Below are positions 46,259 through 56,045 of a stretch of DNA of 64,000 nucleotides, in pieces (position 1 is the first letter of the stretch; each line of letters begins with the position of its first letter). The DNA is from Acidobacteriaceae bacterium (GTDB taxonomy: Bacteria > Acidobacteriota > Terriglobia > Terriglobales > Acidobacteriaceae). The DNA is taken from assembly GCA_003134655.1 (NCBI GenBank), contig PLBY01000070.1:1-64000 (forward strand). The letters run 5' to 3'. A program made the position numbers and the translations under genes. The notes below the pieces were generated by a model, which was given only the letters and a program-made list of their open reading frames with translations, searched no databases and had not been told where the DNA came from.

Positions 46259-47773
46259 TTATTCGCTTTCGAACGTGACTAAGGCTGCGCTCGCAGGCGG
46301 AAGGTCGAGGGCCGCAACACCGTTCTCAATGGGCAATGTTTCTTCCCGCGCGGCCGACCACGCGCCGCCTGCCCCGACGGGCGCTCCGCCGAAGGTCGTG
46401 TCCGTGGTGTCGTCCACTCGCGGGGCATGCAGACGCAGCGCAGTTACGCGCTTTGCTCGTTGCCCCGGATCGATGATGAGGCGCACGCTACGGTCCAGGT
46501 TCTTAATGAACGCCGCTACCTTGATTGCTCCTGTATTGCTGCGGAGACCGTATGCCGTCAGCAGGGGCGCGTGTTCCAACTGGTCGAGCTTGCTTTCCAC
46601 AAGTTGCCCTGCGCCGGCCTGCGCAAACAGCAACATGCCGTAATAAATCGGCCGTGCGAGAAACCCATTTTCCTGCGTGCCCGCAATCGGTGTGTACCAG
46701 CCATAACCGCCGCCGTGAAAGTTTATGCCGGTACCACCGGCTGTGGCGAGCTGATACATGAGGTCGGCACTCCAGAGCGCGGAGGCGAAAGTATCGCTCA
46801 CGCCCTGCTTTCCTCCCTGGTAGCAGGAGTTGGTTTCTGCCAGCCGGAAAGGCAGGCCGGATTCCTGCATGGTTGTCTTCATGCCTGCGAACTCCTCCTC
46901 AAGCTTGGGATTTGGCCGGAGGAGACGTTCTATCGTCATCGACGGATCGGTCGGCGGACCCTCCGCGTAATAGTGCTGCGAAAGAAACACGGCCTCGTGC
47001 TTGAATTGCTTTGCGAAGGGAACGAGCCACTCGTTGTTGTAGGCGGTATCCGGTCCGGCAAAAGGTGCGCTCGGAACACGCGCGCGGATTGTTTGATAAA
47101 AATTCTGCCATTCGACGGCAAATTGCTTGAAATCGTAATCGGCCTTGCGAATCCCGTTGCGAAAGAAAAGATCGGGTTCGTTGCAGAGTTGGAATGCGAT
47201 CAGCTTCGAGCCGGCCGCATCCATCACGCGGGCAGCCTCGTCCGCCGCGTCTTCCGCGGTGCCGGTGCCCATGTTCAGGCCGTAGATAAGCTTCCAGCCG
47301 CAGGCGTCGAGGAACTCGCGCAAATTGCGGATCGCTTCCGGCGTGATGTTTACGGGCGCAGGAGCTTTCTTGCCGGTATCAGGACCGACGGCCAGTCCAA
47401 AGGCAACGGGATTCGCTTTGTCTCCGGTGCGCATGCTCTCGGGATTTTGCCGGTTGGTCTGCTTTGTGGGATCCGGAGTCCAGTAGCAATACTCGCTGGT
47501 GTTGCCTCCGATGCGCAGAACGCCCGAGGATCCAAGACGCCGTAGAAAGCCCGCAACCTCGGTATTTGCGCCCGAGAAGAAATGGGGATTGCCGAGCTGC
47601 GCGGATTCATAGCTCAGGCCAGTGAAGTCGTCGCCGATCTTGTTGCCGAGCCGGTCTGCGCGAAGTGTGAGCCGGACGGAAGCGCTTGGTCTGCTTTCTG
47701 CGAAGCTGAGGGGATGATACAAAGCAGCTGCGGAAGCCGCGGCAGAGAGACGGATAAAAGTTCGGCGATTCAT
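46259..47773 (-). CDS. Tat-exported GH79-like glycoside hydrolase
   Basis: A 504-residue protein with MNRRTFIRLSAAASAAALYH, a Tat signal. The domain has GLSYESAQLG, VLRIGGNTSEY, acid/base E199 in AFQLCNEPDLF, and nucleophile E313 in FRLAETNSCYQGG. A C-terminal beta-domain resembles the GH79 C-terminal region. GH79 enzymes are beta-glucuronidases. Divergent from trpE with 107 bases between starts. Clan GH-A is certain by motif; the family call is likely. Confidence 0.8.
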   Translation of the reverse strand: MNRRTFIRLSAAASAAALYHPLSFAESRPSASVRLTLRADRLGNKIGDDFTGLSYESAQLGNPHFFSGANTEVAGFLRRLGSSGVLRIGGNTSEYCYWTPDPTKQTNRQNPESMRTGDKANPVAFGLAVGPDTGKKAPAPVNITPEAIRNLREFLDACGWKLIYGLNMGTGTAEDAADEAARVMDAAGSKLIAFQLCNEPDLFFRNGIRKADYDFKQFAVEWQNFYQTIRARVPSAPFAGPDTAYNNEWLVPFAKQFKHEAVFLSQHYYAEGPPTDPSMTIERLLRPNPKLEEEFAGMKTTMQESGLPFRLAETNSCYQGGKQGVSDTFASALWSADLMYQLATAGGTGINFHGGGYGWYTPIAGTQENGFLARPIYYGMLLFAQAGAGQLVESKLDQLEHAPLLTAYGLRSNTGAIKVAAFIKNLDRSVRLIIDPGQRAKRVTALRLHAPRVDDTTDTTFGGAPVGAGGAWSAAREETLPIENGVAALDLPPASAALVTFESE

Positions 47774-47837
47774 GGCAGTGATTCCATCACAGGATGCGCC
47801 GGTTGAGCAACGATTCTGCCGCCTCGCGTGCGTCGCC

Positions 47838-47868
47838 TATAATAAAAAACCCGCCGAAGCGGCGGTTT
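47838..47868 (+). promoter_or_regulatory. trpE -10 box and 5'-leader hairpin
   Basis: TATAAT (47838-47843) lies 37 bases before the trpE ATG, and AAACCCGCC (47847-47855) pairs with GGCGGTTT (47861-47868), one C bulged, loop GAAGC. The predicted transcript would begin in this hairpin. No clear -35 or Trp-rich leader peptide is seen. Confidence 0.45.
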
Positions 47869-47880
47869 GGATCCCAAACA

Positions 47881-49359
47881 ATGCTGCAACCGGACTTCAA
47901 AGAGTTCTCGCGGTTGGCCCGAGAGGCCACGCTCGTACCGGTGGTGAAATCCGTCAGCGCGGATTTGCTCACGCCCGTCTCGGCCTTTCTCGCCATCGCA
48001 GAGAAAGAACCGCACGCGTTCCTGCTCGAGTCGGTGGAGCGTGGGGAGCAGATTGGGCGCTACACGTTCCTCGGCGCGCGGCCTTACATGCGCGTCACTG
48101 CCCGGCAGGGGACCGTCGAAATTGAGCGCGGACGCCGGCGCGAAGTGGTGCAAGACAATATTTTCCAGGTAGTGAAGCGGTTGTTGCAGGAGCATCGGCC
48201 GGCCAGTGTTGCCGGGCTGCCTCCATTTACGGCGGGCGCAGTCGGATACTTTGCGTACGACGTGGTTCGCCAGTTGGAAAAGATTGGCGATCACGCGAAA
48301 GATGACCTGGCACTGCCCGACGCGGAGTTGATGTTCTTTGACCGACTGCTGGCGTTCGATCACCTGCGGCACCAGATCCACATAGTGGCCGCTGCTGACG
48401 TTAAACGTGAGAGTCCGCGGCGTGCTTATGACCGCGCGCTGCGCGACATTGCCGCGCTGGAGCGGAAACTTGCGGCGGGACTCAGTCCGGCTCTGTGGCG
48501 TAAATCCGCAAAGGCAAAAGCGGGCAAGCTCAAGGTGCATGCCGGGACGCGGCGCGAAACGTTCCTGCGTGGCGTGGAACGCTGCAAGGAGTACATTGCC
48601 GCGGGCGACATCTTCCAGGTCGTGCTGTCGCAGCGGCTTGACTTCACGCCTGAGGTTGCGCCGTTTGATTTGTACCGCTCGCTGCGGCAAGTGAATCCGT
48701 CGCCGTATCTTTATTTTTTGCGCTCGGGCGACACCCACATTCTCGGTTCGTCTCCCGAAATGCTGGTGCGGGTCACGGGGCGCAAGCTTGAGTACCGGCC
48801 AATTGCAGGTACGCATCCGCGCGGACGCGATGAAGCGGAAGACCTCCGCCTCGAGCAGAAGATGCGCACTGACGAGAAGGAACGCGCCGAACACGTGATG
48901 CTGGTCGACCTTGGCCGCAACGACCTGGGACGCGTCAGCGATTACGGCTCGGTCAAAGTCAAAGATCTGATGTATGTCGAGCGTTACTCGCACGTGATGC
49001 ATCTGGTATCGGCGCTGGAAGGCACGCTGCGCAAGGATCTCGATGCGCTCGACGCCTTTGCCGCATGTTTCCCAGCGGGAACGCTCAGCGGCGCGCCCAA
49101 GGTGCGGGCGATGCAGATCATCGAGGAGTTGGAGCCGACGCGGCGCGGAATCTATGGCGGATCGGTATTGTATGCCGACTTCGCTGGGAACCTCGACTCG
49201 TGCATCGGCATCCGCACGCTGCTGATGCAAGGCAAGAAAGCATACCTGCAGGCAGGCGCGGGAATTGTCGCGGACTCCGATCCGGCCAGCGAGTTTCAGG
49301 AATCGATGAACAAAGCCCAGGCGCTGCTGCGCGCCGTCGAGAATGCCCGAGGTGCGTAA
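47881..49359 (+). CDS. trpE: Anthranilate synthase component I
   Basis: A 492-residue enzyme that converts chorismate to anthranilate with TrpG. It begins MLQPDFKEFSRLAREATLVP and has LLESVERGEQIGRYTFLG (tryptophan site), IAGTHPRGRDEAEDLRLEQK, DLGRNDLGRVS and the C-terminal CFPAGTLSGAPKVRAMQIIE of chorismate-using enzymes. It stands alone, not in a trp operon; trpG is about 1.4 kb further on the other strand. Its last 64 bases overlap a convergent gene. Confidence 0.96.
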   Translation: MLQPDFKEFSRLAREATLVPVVKSVSADLLTPVSAFLAIAEKEPHAFLLESVERGEQIGRYTFLGARPYMRVTARQGTVEIERGRRREVVQDNIFQVVKRLLQEHRPASVAGLPPFTAGAVGYFAYDVVRQLEKIGDHAKDDLALPDAELMFFDRLLAFDHLRHQIHIVAAADVKRESPRRAYDRALRDIAALERKLAAGLSPALWRKSAKAKAGKLKVHAGTRRETFLRGVERCKEYIAAGDIFQVVLSQRLDFTPEVAPFDLYRSLRQVNPSPYLYFLRSGDTHILGSSPEMLVRVTGRKLEYRPIAGTHPRGRDEAEDLRLEQKMRTDEKERAEHVMLVDLGRNDLGRVSDYGSVKVKDLMYVERYSHVMHLVSALEGTLRKDLDALDAFAACFPAGTLSGAPKVRAMQIIEELEPTRRGIYGGSVLYADFAGNLDSCIGIRTLLMQGKKAYLQAGAGIVADSDPASEFQESMNKAQALLRAVENARGA

Positions 49360-50645
49360 CGGCTATTCGTTGGGTTGCCCCTATTCGCATTTTGGCGGTG
49401 GCGCGTTTGGAACAGGTAGCGGCGCGCAGTGCGGCGTAATTTCTCGGGCGCCCGGATCCGTATTCTGGGAATTGTGAGTAAAGCACCAATGCACCAGAGG
49501 TGCAGGTAGTCGCGGCGCGTTGTGGGTGGCACGTCCGCCTCCTGGATTTCCTGAAACGCGAACTCGATAGTGCCCTTCGCCGCAAGCGTACCGACCAAAT
49601 AGCCGTAGACGTCTTTCCGAGCCTTCGTCGAGGGCGGAACGGGAAGCTTGTAGCGCTCCGCTCCCCCCGTTCCAACGATCCAGCCGGGCAGTGGCTCTCC
49701 TTTTTTTCGTAGCTCGGGCGTATCAAAAATGTCCTCCAGATAAAAGTGGGAATGGGTGGAAAGTACATAGACCGGCTTATGTTTCCGGAAGGCCACGAGC
49801 ATGTCGTAGACCTTTTCCCCGCTGGACCTGGCTTCGGAAACTTTGCTGTCGCCCATGCTGTGGTAATTGGCCACGCTATCGGGGAGCGCTTCATGCATGC
49901 CTACCACCACGCTGTTCACCACGTGCTTGGGATCGGAATCGCTGGCATCCTTTTCCAATACGAGTTTCAGCCAATCCAACTCCGCCGGCAGGAAGCAGTC
50001 TGAAGAATTGTCGAGATAGATGAAGTCCACCTTGCTCTGAATCCAGTGGAAGTAGGACTGAGGCGGCTCCGTGGCAGTACTCCCTTTTTGGCTCGCGGGG
50101 TCGTCGGCAGCGCGTTGATCGTGGACGGTTGGTTGATCGATCCACGCGGCGAACTGCTGGCGAAATTGAACCCGATCTTTGGGCGGAATGATTTCGTGAT
50201 TGCCGATACCCACGTAGACGGGCAGATTTCCGAAGGCCGCGATCTGATGGTCGATAAAATCGGGCCACGCACGCGACAGGTAGAGGCTGCAACTTAAGAA
50301 ATCGCCATTCACGGCTGCGGCAAATGCCATGTCTTCGTCCACCTTGTAGATTGCGCGGAGGTCGCCCAGATGCCAGTAGAAGCTGGGTGCGAACTGGACG
50401 CTTTGGGCGGCGATGGCGGGCATAACGATGTCTCCGCAGTTCCGCGAGTCGCCAGAGACGATAAAGCGCCACGATCCTTCGGGCAGTGGAGGAACCGAAA
50501 CCGGAGGTTTCTCCGTGCCTCGCCCATCCGGGCGGTCCGGGCTTGCCTGAGCGGCGCTGGATCCGCAAAGCTGCGCAAGGCCGAGCAGCAATCCGGTGAC
50601 GAAGACGAGTCGAGGGGTGAACTGAATGCGACAGAAACGTGACAT
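49296..50645 (-). CDS. Exported calcineurin-like phosphoesterase
   Basis: A 449-residue protein with a signal peptide (LVFVTGLLLGLAQLCGSSAAQA). The metallophosphatase motifs appear in order: IVSGDSRNCGD, HLGDLRAI, GIGNHEII, VVGMHEAL and TVLSTHSHFYLED-like (YVLSTHSHFYLED). It would hydrolyse a phosphoester outside the cytoplasm. The last ~60 residues, after TTRRDYLHLW, look unstructured and Arg-rich and run into trpE on the opposite strand, so the natural stop may have been lost. Separated from trpG by 87 bases. Confidence 0.75.
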   Translation of the reverse strand: MSRFCRIQFTPRLVFVTGLLLGLAQLCGSSAAQASPDRPDGRGTEKPPVSVPPLPEGSWRFIVSGDSRNCGDIVMPAIAAQSVQFAPSFYWHLGDLRAIYKVDEDMAFAAAVNGDFLSCSLYLSRAWPDFIDHQIAAFGNLPVYVGIGNHEIIPPKDRVQFRQQFAAWIDQPTVHDQRAADDPASQKGSTATEPPQSYFHWIQSKVDFIYLDNSSDCFLPAELDWLKLVLEKDASDSDPKHVVNSVVVGMHEALPDSVANYHSMGDSKVSEARSSGEKVYDMLVAFRKHKPVYVLSTHSHFYLEDIFDTPELRKKGEPLPGWIVGTGGAERYKLPVPPSTKARKDVYGYLVGTLAAKGTIEFAFQEIQEADVPPTTRRDYLHLWCIGALLTIPRIRIRAPEKLRRTARRYLFQTRHRQNANRGNPTNSRYAPRAFSTARSSAWALFIDS

Positions 50646-50732
50646 GGGCGGGTTCCTTTCGCAACGCGTGCAAACCGCAGACCTAAACGCGAAGAGTATA
50701 GATGAGGAAGATGCGATCTCACTGCGGCGTGC

Positions 50733-51308
<576 letters not shown>

Positions 51309-51472
51309 GCGTCTGCGCTCCCGATACCAGCTTACACCGGAGAGACGATTTCGCGGTTGCCCCCCTGAAAGGGCCATCCTCTGACCCAAGGGTGGTATTG
51401 ACCTTACTGCGGGCGCGGAGCATTCTCGCTTTATCGTTCAAATGCTAACTTCGCCGCCACTTGGAGGATGCA

Positions 51473-51793
51473 ATGGCTGAGCCCCAGCAGGAAAAGAGGG
51501 GTGCACGACGTTTTCCGCTCCGCGTACCGGTGAGCGTCGATCACGACAACGCTACCGGGCCCGCGCAACTGAGGGACGTGAGCGCGCGCGGCATCTGTTT
51601 CTATCTTGAGTCTGAGGTGGCTCAGGGGTCGCAAATTGGCTTCACGCTGACTCTGCCTCCCGAGATCACACTCACTGAAAGCATCCGCGTGCAATGTAAA
51701 GGTCGTGTAGTGCGAGTGGAAAATGGACGGGCGGACGGCAAACTGGCCGTCGCTGCCGTCATTGAAGAGTACGAGTTTCTGCCCGAAGCGTGA
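51473..51793 (+). CDS. PilZ-domain protein
   Basis: A 106-residue single-domain PilZ protein. The c-di-GMP-binding motif RxxxR is in ARRFPLRVPV and the D/NxSxxG motif in LRDVSARGICFY. It should bind c-di-GMP and act on a partner. GGAGG (51463-51467) precedes the ATG at 51473 by 5 bases; a TTG at 51461 would add four residues and lacks a ribosome site. Confidence 0.88.
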   Translation: MAEPQQEKRGARRFPLRVPVSVDHDNATGPAQLRDVSARGICFYLESEVAQGSQIGFTLTLPPEITLTESIRVQCKGRVVRVENGRADGKLAVAAVIEEYEFLPEA

Positions 51794-51799
51794 CAGTAC

Positions 51800-51919
51800 A
51801 GGTTTCAAAGTTTCAAAGTTTCAAGGTTTCAACGTTCTTTGATTTCACGGTCAAAGCGTTGGGTTTCTTATGGTAAGGGCAGCGACTGACCTTGCAACCT
51901 TCGAAACCTTGAAACTTTC
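51800..51919. repeat. TTTCAAAG-type inverted repeat
   Basis: The left arm GGTTTCAAAGTTTCAAAG... and the right arm TTCGAAACCTTGAAACTTTC surround about 60 unrelated bases. It is the same family as 355-450 and 55656-55732, between the PilZ and AMIN genes. Confidence 0.8.
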
Positions 51920-51980
51920 TGACCCAACAGACCGCTAGCACCCCACCCCTGCCGCCTGATATGTTTCCTTCAAGCCTCCA

Positions 51981-53384
51981 ATGAGGGATTCTTTGCCGCG
52001 ACCTGCGCTCAAGTCTGTGTGTGTGATGATGGCCGCGCTGCTGGCTGCCGGCGTTGCGGCCCAGACCTTTGGCCCACCACCTCTGGTGACGAGTGTCCGC
52101 ATCGTTCATGACCATGGAGTGCCCGCGGTCGAAATTCTCTCCAGCAGTCCGGTGATTCCTGAGATCCAACTGCTCGATTCGCCGCCGCGGCTGGTCATCG
52201 ATCTGCCCAACTCGCGCTTGGGACTGACGCAGAAGCGGATTCCCATTCAGAAGGAAAACATCCTCGCAATCCGCGTGGATCAGTTTCAGCGGCAACCTCC
52301 GGTGACGCGCATCGTCCTCGACTTGCTGGCGCCTTATGGGTATTCATGGGATGGAGCGGGCCATCGCCTGATGGTGCGCCTCAAGCCTGCCGGCGACATG
52401 AACGCCGGGAAAAAGTCGACGCCGTTTGAGCCGCCGACGGTGCCGGGTCTGTCCCTGAGCAAGAGTCCGGCGGTAGTGCCGGTGACGAGTGGTTACGGGA
52501 CTGCGGTCATGGCGGGAAGTCGCATCGCTTCGGGCTCTGCGGTCACGGCGGGTTCCGAGACGGCGATCCTGCGAGTGACTGGCGGAGGCGAAGTTCGCGT
52601 GTGCCCGGGGACCACGGTTTCGGTGACGCCCTCGAAGACCCAGCGCGATTTGATGCTCGGCTTGAGCACGGGCGCGATCGAGGCGCACTATTCGCTGCGC
52701 GCCTCGGCCGACACGGTGATGACGCCGGACTTCCGCATCCTGTTTGCGGGGCCGGGAGAATTCCACTACGCCATCAGCGCCGACGCACACGGCAATACTT
52801 GCGTGCGCGCACTGAAGGGCAACACGTCTTCGGCCATCGTCTCGGAGTTGATGGGAGACCGAATTTATCAGGTGAAGCCGGCCGAGCAGGCAGTCTTTCA
52901 TCTGGGGCAGATCGACAAGGTCGACGGTGACGTTCCGGTCGAGTGCGGATGTCCTCCGCCGTCGCCGCTCATGCAGGCGCAAGCTTCGTATGCGCCGAAC
53001 GTGCCCGACTCGGAATTGCCCGAGAAAGTGCGCATCGGCGGGAGCGACACCCCCGCGCCACCCGCAGGCTCCCCTGTAGCGTCGACTCCGGGCACGAGGC
53101 TCTCGAATGGGCCGGAGACCGCGCCCCCGCCGGCTTCTCAGCCCAACGACGTTCACGTGCAGGTGGATGCTCCGTTGGTATTCAATGCGAAGAATCGCGC
53201 TGCGGCGGGCGCTTTGCCGGCTCCCGTGCAGGCGGCGAAAGATTTGCCCGTGGACGATTCGCCGGCGCGGCAGGTTCATCTCGATACCGTGATTCAATCG
53301 CCACCGCCGGAGCCGCAGAAAAAGTCTGAGCATCGCGGCTTTTTCCGGCGGGTCGGCGGATTCTTCTCCTCCATCTTCAAGTAG
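51981..53384 (+). CDS. AMIN-domain exported protein with a FecR-like region
   Basis: A 467-residue protein. Signal peptide ([16 protein letters not shown]), then an AMIN domain ([28 protein letters not shown]), a middle region similar to FecR-type beta-helical repeats ([20 protein letters not shown]), and a Pro-rich, disordered C-terminal third. AMIN domains bind peptidoglycan and occur in amidases and secretin partners. No enzyme domain is seen. It ends with the basic [12 protein letters not shown], and a TonB-family gene follows. Confidence 0.8.
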   Translation: MRDSLPRPALKSVCVMMAALLAAGVAAQTFGPPPLVTSVRIVHDHGVPAVEILSSSPVIPEIQLLDSPPRLVIDLPNSRLGLTQKRIPIQKENILAIRVDQFQRQPPVTRIVLDLLAPYGYSWDGAGHRLMVRLKPAGDMNAGKKSTPFEPPTVPGLSLSKSPAVVPVTSGYGTAVMAGSRIASGSAVTAGSETAILRVTGGGEVRVCPGTTVSVTPSKTQRDLMLGLSTGAIEAHYSLRASADTVMTPDFRILFAGPGEFHYAISADAHGNTCVRALKGNTSSAIVSELMGDRIYQVKPAEQAVFHLGQIDKVDGDVPVECGCPPPSPLMQAQASYAPNVPDSELPEKVRIGGSDTPAPPAGSPVASTPGTRLSNGPETAPPPASQPNDVHVQVDAPLVFNAKNRAAAGALPAPVQAAKDLPVDDSPARQVHLDTVIQSPPPEPQKKSEHRGFFRRVGGFFSSIFK

Positions 53385-53393
53385 GAGCATTTC

Positions 53394-53514
53394 GTAGCGC
53401 CGGCATCCCTTCGACTTCGCTCAGGGCAAGCTCTGCCGGCTGTGCGAGGGCAACTTGCCCTGCAGGCGCGCGGGCGGGACGCCCCCGCGACAGCCGCCGG
53501 GACGGCGGCGCTAC
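53394..53514. repeat. Mixed intergenic repeats
   Basis: CCCTTCGACTTCGCTCAGGG matches the family at 26968. GACAGCCGCCGGGACGGCGG and CGCTAC match the family at 14986. They fill most of the gap between the AMIN and TonB genes. Confidence 0.65.
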
Positions 53515-53591
53515 TTTCCCGGGGAATCCTTTTTGGGCGAAGCTGCGTCTTACGGCGTGTTGGGACCACACCTCGTTGGCAGGAGCGCGCC

Positions 53592-54419
53592 ATGACCGCT
53601 GCATCTCCGGGACCGGGGCCGAATATCTTTTCGATGCTGTTGGGGGAAAACGACGGGCTGTACCGCACCCGGCGTGAGTCCTTCGTCTTTTCAATGCTCG
53701 GGCAGGCCGCGATTGTGGGACTGCTCATTTACTTCACGAGCTGCGTAATCCAAGGTCCTCCCGAGATCGCGCGGGGTTTCCCGAAGCTCGATGAGATTCC
53801 GCTCATCTTTTCAGGAAACAGCGGCGGCGGAGGCGGCAACCATGATCCAGTTCCTGCGTCCCAGGGAAATATCCCAAAGGCCTCGGTTGATACTCAGATT
53901 GTGCCTCCGACGGTGGTCCTAGCGAAAGAGCCGCCGAAGCTGGCTATCCCGGAGACGGTCGTGCTGGCTCCGGATGTAAAGCTGCCGCAAGGCGGGCAGA
54001 TCGGTGATCCGTTCTCAAAATTTTCTATTCTGTCCAACGGACCGGGTGGACCCGACGGAATCGGACCGGGATGTTGCAACGGCATTGGGCCGACGTCAGG
54101 TCCCGGGGTCGGACCGGGGCCGCCCGGAATTCTTTCGCCGGGCCGAGGGGGTGTGACCGTGCCTCAGGTCATCTTTAATCCCGAGCCGAGTTTTTCCGAC
54201 GAAGCCCGCAAGTCAAAAGCGCAGGGAATCGTACTTTTGCTGCTGGTGGTTGGCAAAGACGGGCACCCCTACGATATCCGCGTGGGGCAGAGCCTGGGGA
54301 TGGGTCTGGATGAGAAGGCGATCGAAGCCGTGAACCGCTGGCGCTTCCGTCCGGCCACGCTCAACGGTCAGCCGGTGGCGACGCAGATTGCGGTCGAGGT
54401 GGACTTTCACCTGTACTGA
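53592..54419 (+). CDS. TonB-family protein
   Basis: A 275-residue protein. One N-terminal membrane segment (QAAIVGLLIYFTSCVI), a long Gly/Pro-rich spacer (GGPDGIGPGCCNGIGPTSG), and a C-terminal TonB domain with LLLLVVGKDGHPYDIRVGQS, then EKAIEAVNRWRFRPATLNGQ. It probably links the inner membrane to a TonB-dependent outer-membrane receptor. No exbB/exbD is here. The ATG at 53592 is chosen because AGGAG lies 6 bases upstream; the frame is open further but crosses a repeat. Confidence 0.85.
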   Translation: MTAASPGPGPNIFSMLLGENDGLYRTRRESFVFSMLGQAAIVGLLIYFTSCVIQGPPEIARGFPKLDEIPLIFSGNSGGGGGNHDPVPASQGNIPKASVDTQIVPPTVVLAKEPPKLAIPETVVLAPDVKLPQGGQIGDPFSKFSILSNGPGGPDGIGPGCCNGIGPTSGPGVGPGPPGILSPGRGGVTVPQVIFNPEPSFSDEARKSKAQGIVLLLLVVGKDGHPYDIRVGQSLGMGLDEKAIEAVNRWRFRPATLNGQPVATQIAVEVDFHLY

Positions 54420-54427
54420 TCAGAAAC

Positions 54428-54455
54428 GGCGTCGGACCTCGTCCGACGCCGCTCT
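54428..54455. terminator. Terminator between convergent genes
   Basis: GGCGTCGGAC-CTC-GTCCGACGCC (54428-54450), a 10-bp perfect stem, followed by GCTCTT. It lies between the TonB-family and YtxH genes. Confidence 0.7.
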
Positions 54456-54469
54456 TCATTCTTAATTCG

Positions 54470-54784
54470 CTAGCTCCGATTGATGGCGCGGCGCAGTGGC
54501 TCTACTTTTTCGCGCAGATCATCGGCCAGATCCACGCCCTTGCTGGCCACATCGCGGACGCGATCCCCTGCTTCGCGCACTTTGCTCTTGGCCTCGTCCG
54601 CCCAATCGCCCAGCGTATCCTTGGCATCTTCGAAGCCGCGCTGCAGATCGCGGCGCATCTGCTTGCCGGTCTTGGGCGCGAGCAGGAGTCCAGCCAGGGC
54701 TCCGGCGCCCAGACCGATCAGGAGGAAGGTGATTGCCGTGCCGACGTTGCTGCTTTCTGAAGATTCGTAACGTCCGATTCGCAT
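54470..54784 (-). CDS. YtxH-domain membrane protein
   Basis: A 104-residue protein. A short N-terminus, one membrane segment (AITFLLIGLGAGALAGLLLA) with the YtxH signature LAPKTGKQMRRDL, then an amphipathic charged helix. YtxH proteins are small and stress-related in other bacteria. Convergent with the TonB-family gene. Confidence 0.82.
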   Translation of the reverse strand: MRIGRYESSESSNVGTAITFLLIGLGAGALAGLLLAPKTGKQMRRDLQRGFEDAKDTLGDWADEAKSKVREAGDRVRDVASKGVDLADDLREKVEPLRRAINRS

Positions 54785-55094
54785 GATGAAGACCTCAATT
54801 TTTCCGCCCAGGATGCGGGCATATTCGCAAGGGCTACGCCTGAATTCAGCCTCGCTCTGATTCTAGTCCTAAGCTATTCTAGTCTCAGTTCAGCGACTCG
54901 GCGAAACCAATCCGAAGGCGCGCCATCCGCCCCTCTTCGATGAGATCGGCTTCGGGAAGGTTTCTTTTCGGGCGAACCTGAGTGTAAAATAACGCTTTAG
55001 CCTTCTTCGCGTAGTAGGCTGGCGGCGGAACTTGGGCCTGCCCGTCTTCCGCCGGCTTCAGAACCGCAATCGTACAAGGAGAGTTTTTCAAGCG

Positions 55095-55655
55095 ATGTCG
55101 ATCCCTGCCACCCAGCTTCGTCCCGGCATGATCATTCGGCACAACAATGATCTGCATTCCGTTTTCAGCGTGGAACACCGCACCCCCGGCAACCTGCGCG
55201 CCTTTATCCAGGCCAAGTTGCGCAACCTGCGAACCGGCGCCATGTTCGAGCACCGCTTCCGTTCACCGGACCCGATCGAGAAGGTCAACGTGGACGAAGT
55301 CGAGATGCAGTTCCTGTACGCCGACGGCGACAGCTACTACTTCATGGATACCTCCAATTACGAGCAAACCCACCTGAGCAAGGAAATCCTGGGCGACGCC
55401 GTGGATTATCTGATTGCTAATCTCGAAATCAAAGTGGAGTTTTTCGATGGCAAGGCAGTCGGCATTGAGCTGCCGCAAACCGTGATCCTGACCGTGGTGG
55501 AGACCGAGCCCGGGCTGAAGAGCGCAACCGCTTCCAGCGTGACCAAGGCTGCCAGAACCGAGACCGGACTCGTCGTGCAGGTGCCTCCGTTCATCAACGA
55601 AGGCGAGAAGATTAAGGTCGATACTTCGGAAGGCGCGTACCTGTCAAGAGCGTAA
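55095..55655 (+). CDS. efp: Elongation factor P with Asn at the modified position
   Basis: A 186-residue protein with the three EF-P domains. Domain I begins MSIPATQLRPGMIIRHNND; domains II and III follow (ENFDGKAVGIELPQTVILTV-like: VEFFDGKAVGIELPQTVIL, and TGLVVQVPPFINEGEKIKVD). The loop is EHRTPGNLRAF, where N33 replaces the K34 of E. coli, the residue that EpmA lysylates; Arg-type EF-P is also excluded at this position. The protein rescues ribosomes stalled on poly-Pro. GGAG is 13 bases before the ATG at 55095, rather far. Confidence 0.93.
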   Translation: MSIPATQLRPGMIIRHNNDLHSVFSVEHRTPGNLRAFIQAKLRNLRTGAMFEHRFRSPDPIEKVNVDEVEMQFLYADGDSYYFMDTSNYEQTHLSKEILGDAVDYLIANLEIKVEFFDGKAVGIELPQTVILTVVETEPGLKSATASSVTKAARTETGLVVQVPPFINEGEKIKVDTSEGAYLSRA

Positions 55656-55732
55656 AGTTTCAAGGTTTCAAAGTTTCAGGTTTCAGGGTTGATTCTCACG
55701 TTGAAACTTTTGAAACCTTGAAACTTTGAAAC
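55656..55732. repeat. TTTCAAAG-type inverted repeat
   Basis: AAGTTTCAAGGTTTCAAAG... with CTTGAAACTTTGAAACG mirrored. It begins immediately after the efp stop, so it may also form its 3' end. It belongs with 355-450 and 51800-51919. Confidence 0.82.
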
Positions 55733-55745
55733 GCTGAATCGTCGC

Positions 55746-56045
55746 ATGCCCCCTACTGAAAAGCCCATTGAAGCCCGCCGGTTCTTCGTGCGCGGACGCG
55801 TGCAGGGGGTCGGCTTCCGTTGGTTCGTCGAGCGCGAGGCTCATATCCTCGGGATCGCCGGGTGGGTGCGGAATAATCACGATGGCAGTGTAGAGGTTCA
55901 CGCCCAGGGCACTCGCGACCAACTCTCTGGATTGCATGGCCGCCTGCGCGAAGGGCCACGCGCGGCCCGGGTGGATGTGGTCGACGTATCCGAAGCCAGT
56001 GCAGTCGCTGAGCTCGTTTCATTTCGCATTGAAGGAGCGTGGTAA
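55746..56045 (+). CDS. acyP: Acylphosphatase
   Basis: A 99-residue enzyme that hydrolyses acyl-phosphates. The signature GRVQGVGFRWFVEREA contains the catalytic Arg, and WVRNNHDGSVEV the catalytic Asn. Length is normal. Its stop is directly followed by the apt start, so the two are co-transcribed, and apt's ribosome site lies in its 3' end. Confidence 0.93.
   Translation: MPPTEKPIEARRFFVRGRVQGVGFRWFVEREAHILGIAGWVRNNHDGSVEVHAQGTRDQLSGLHGRLREGPRAARVDVVDVSEASAVAELVSFRIEGAW

Noticed and set aside
47770..49230. 486-codon frame opposite trpE
   Set aside because: It is the antisense shadow of trpE, Arg/His-rich and without domain motifs.
51800..51919. Repeated TTTCAAAG units as a CRISPR array
   Set aside because: Units are short, adjacent and arranged as an inverted repeat, with no spacers of even length and no cas genes in the window.
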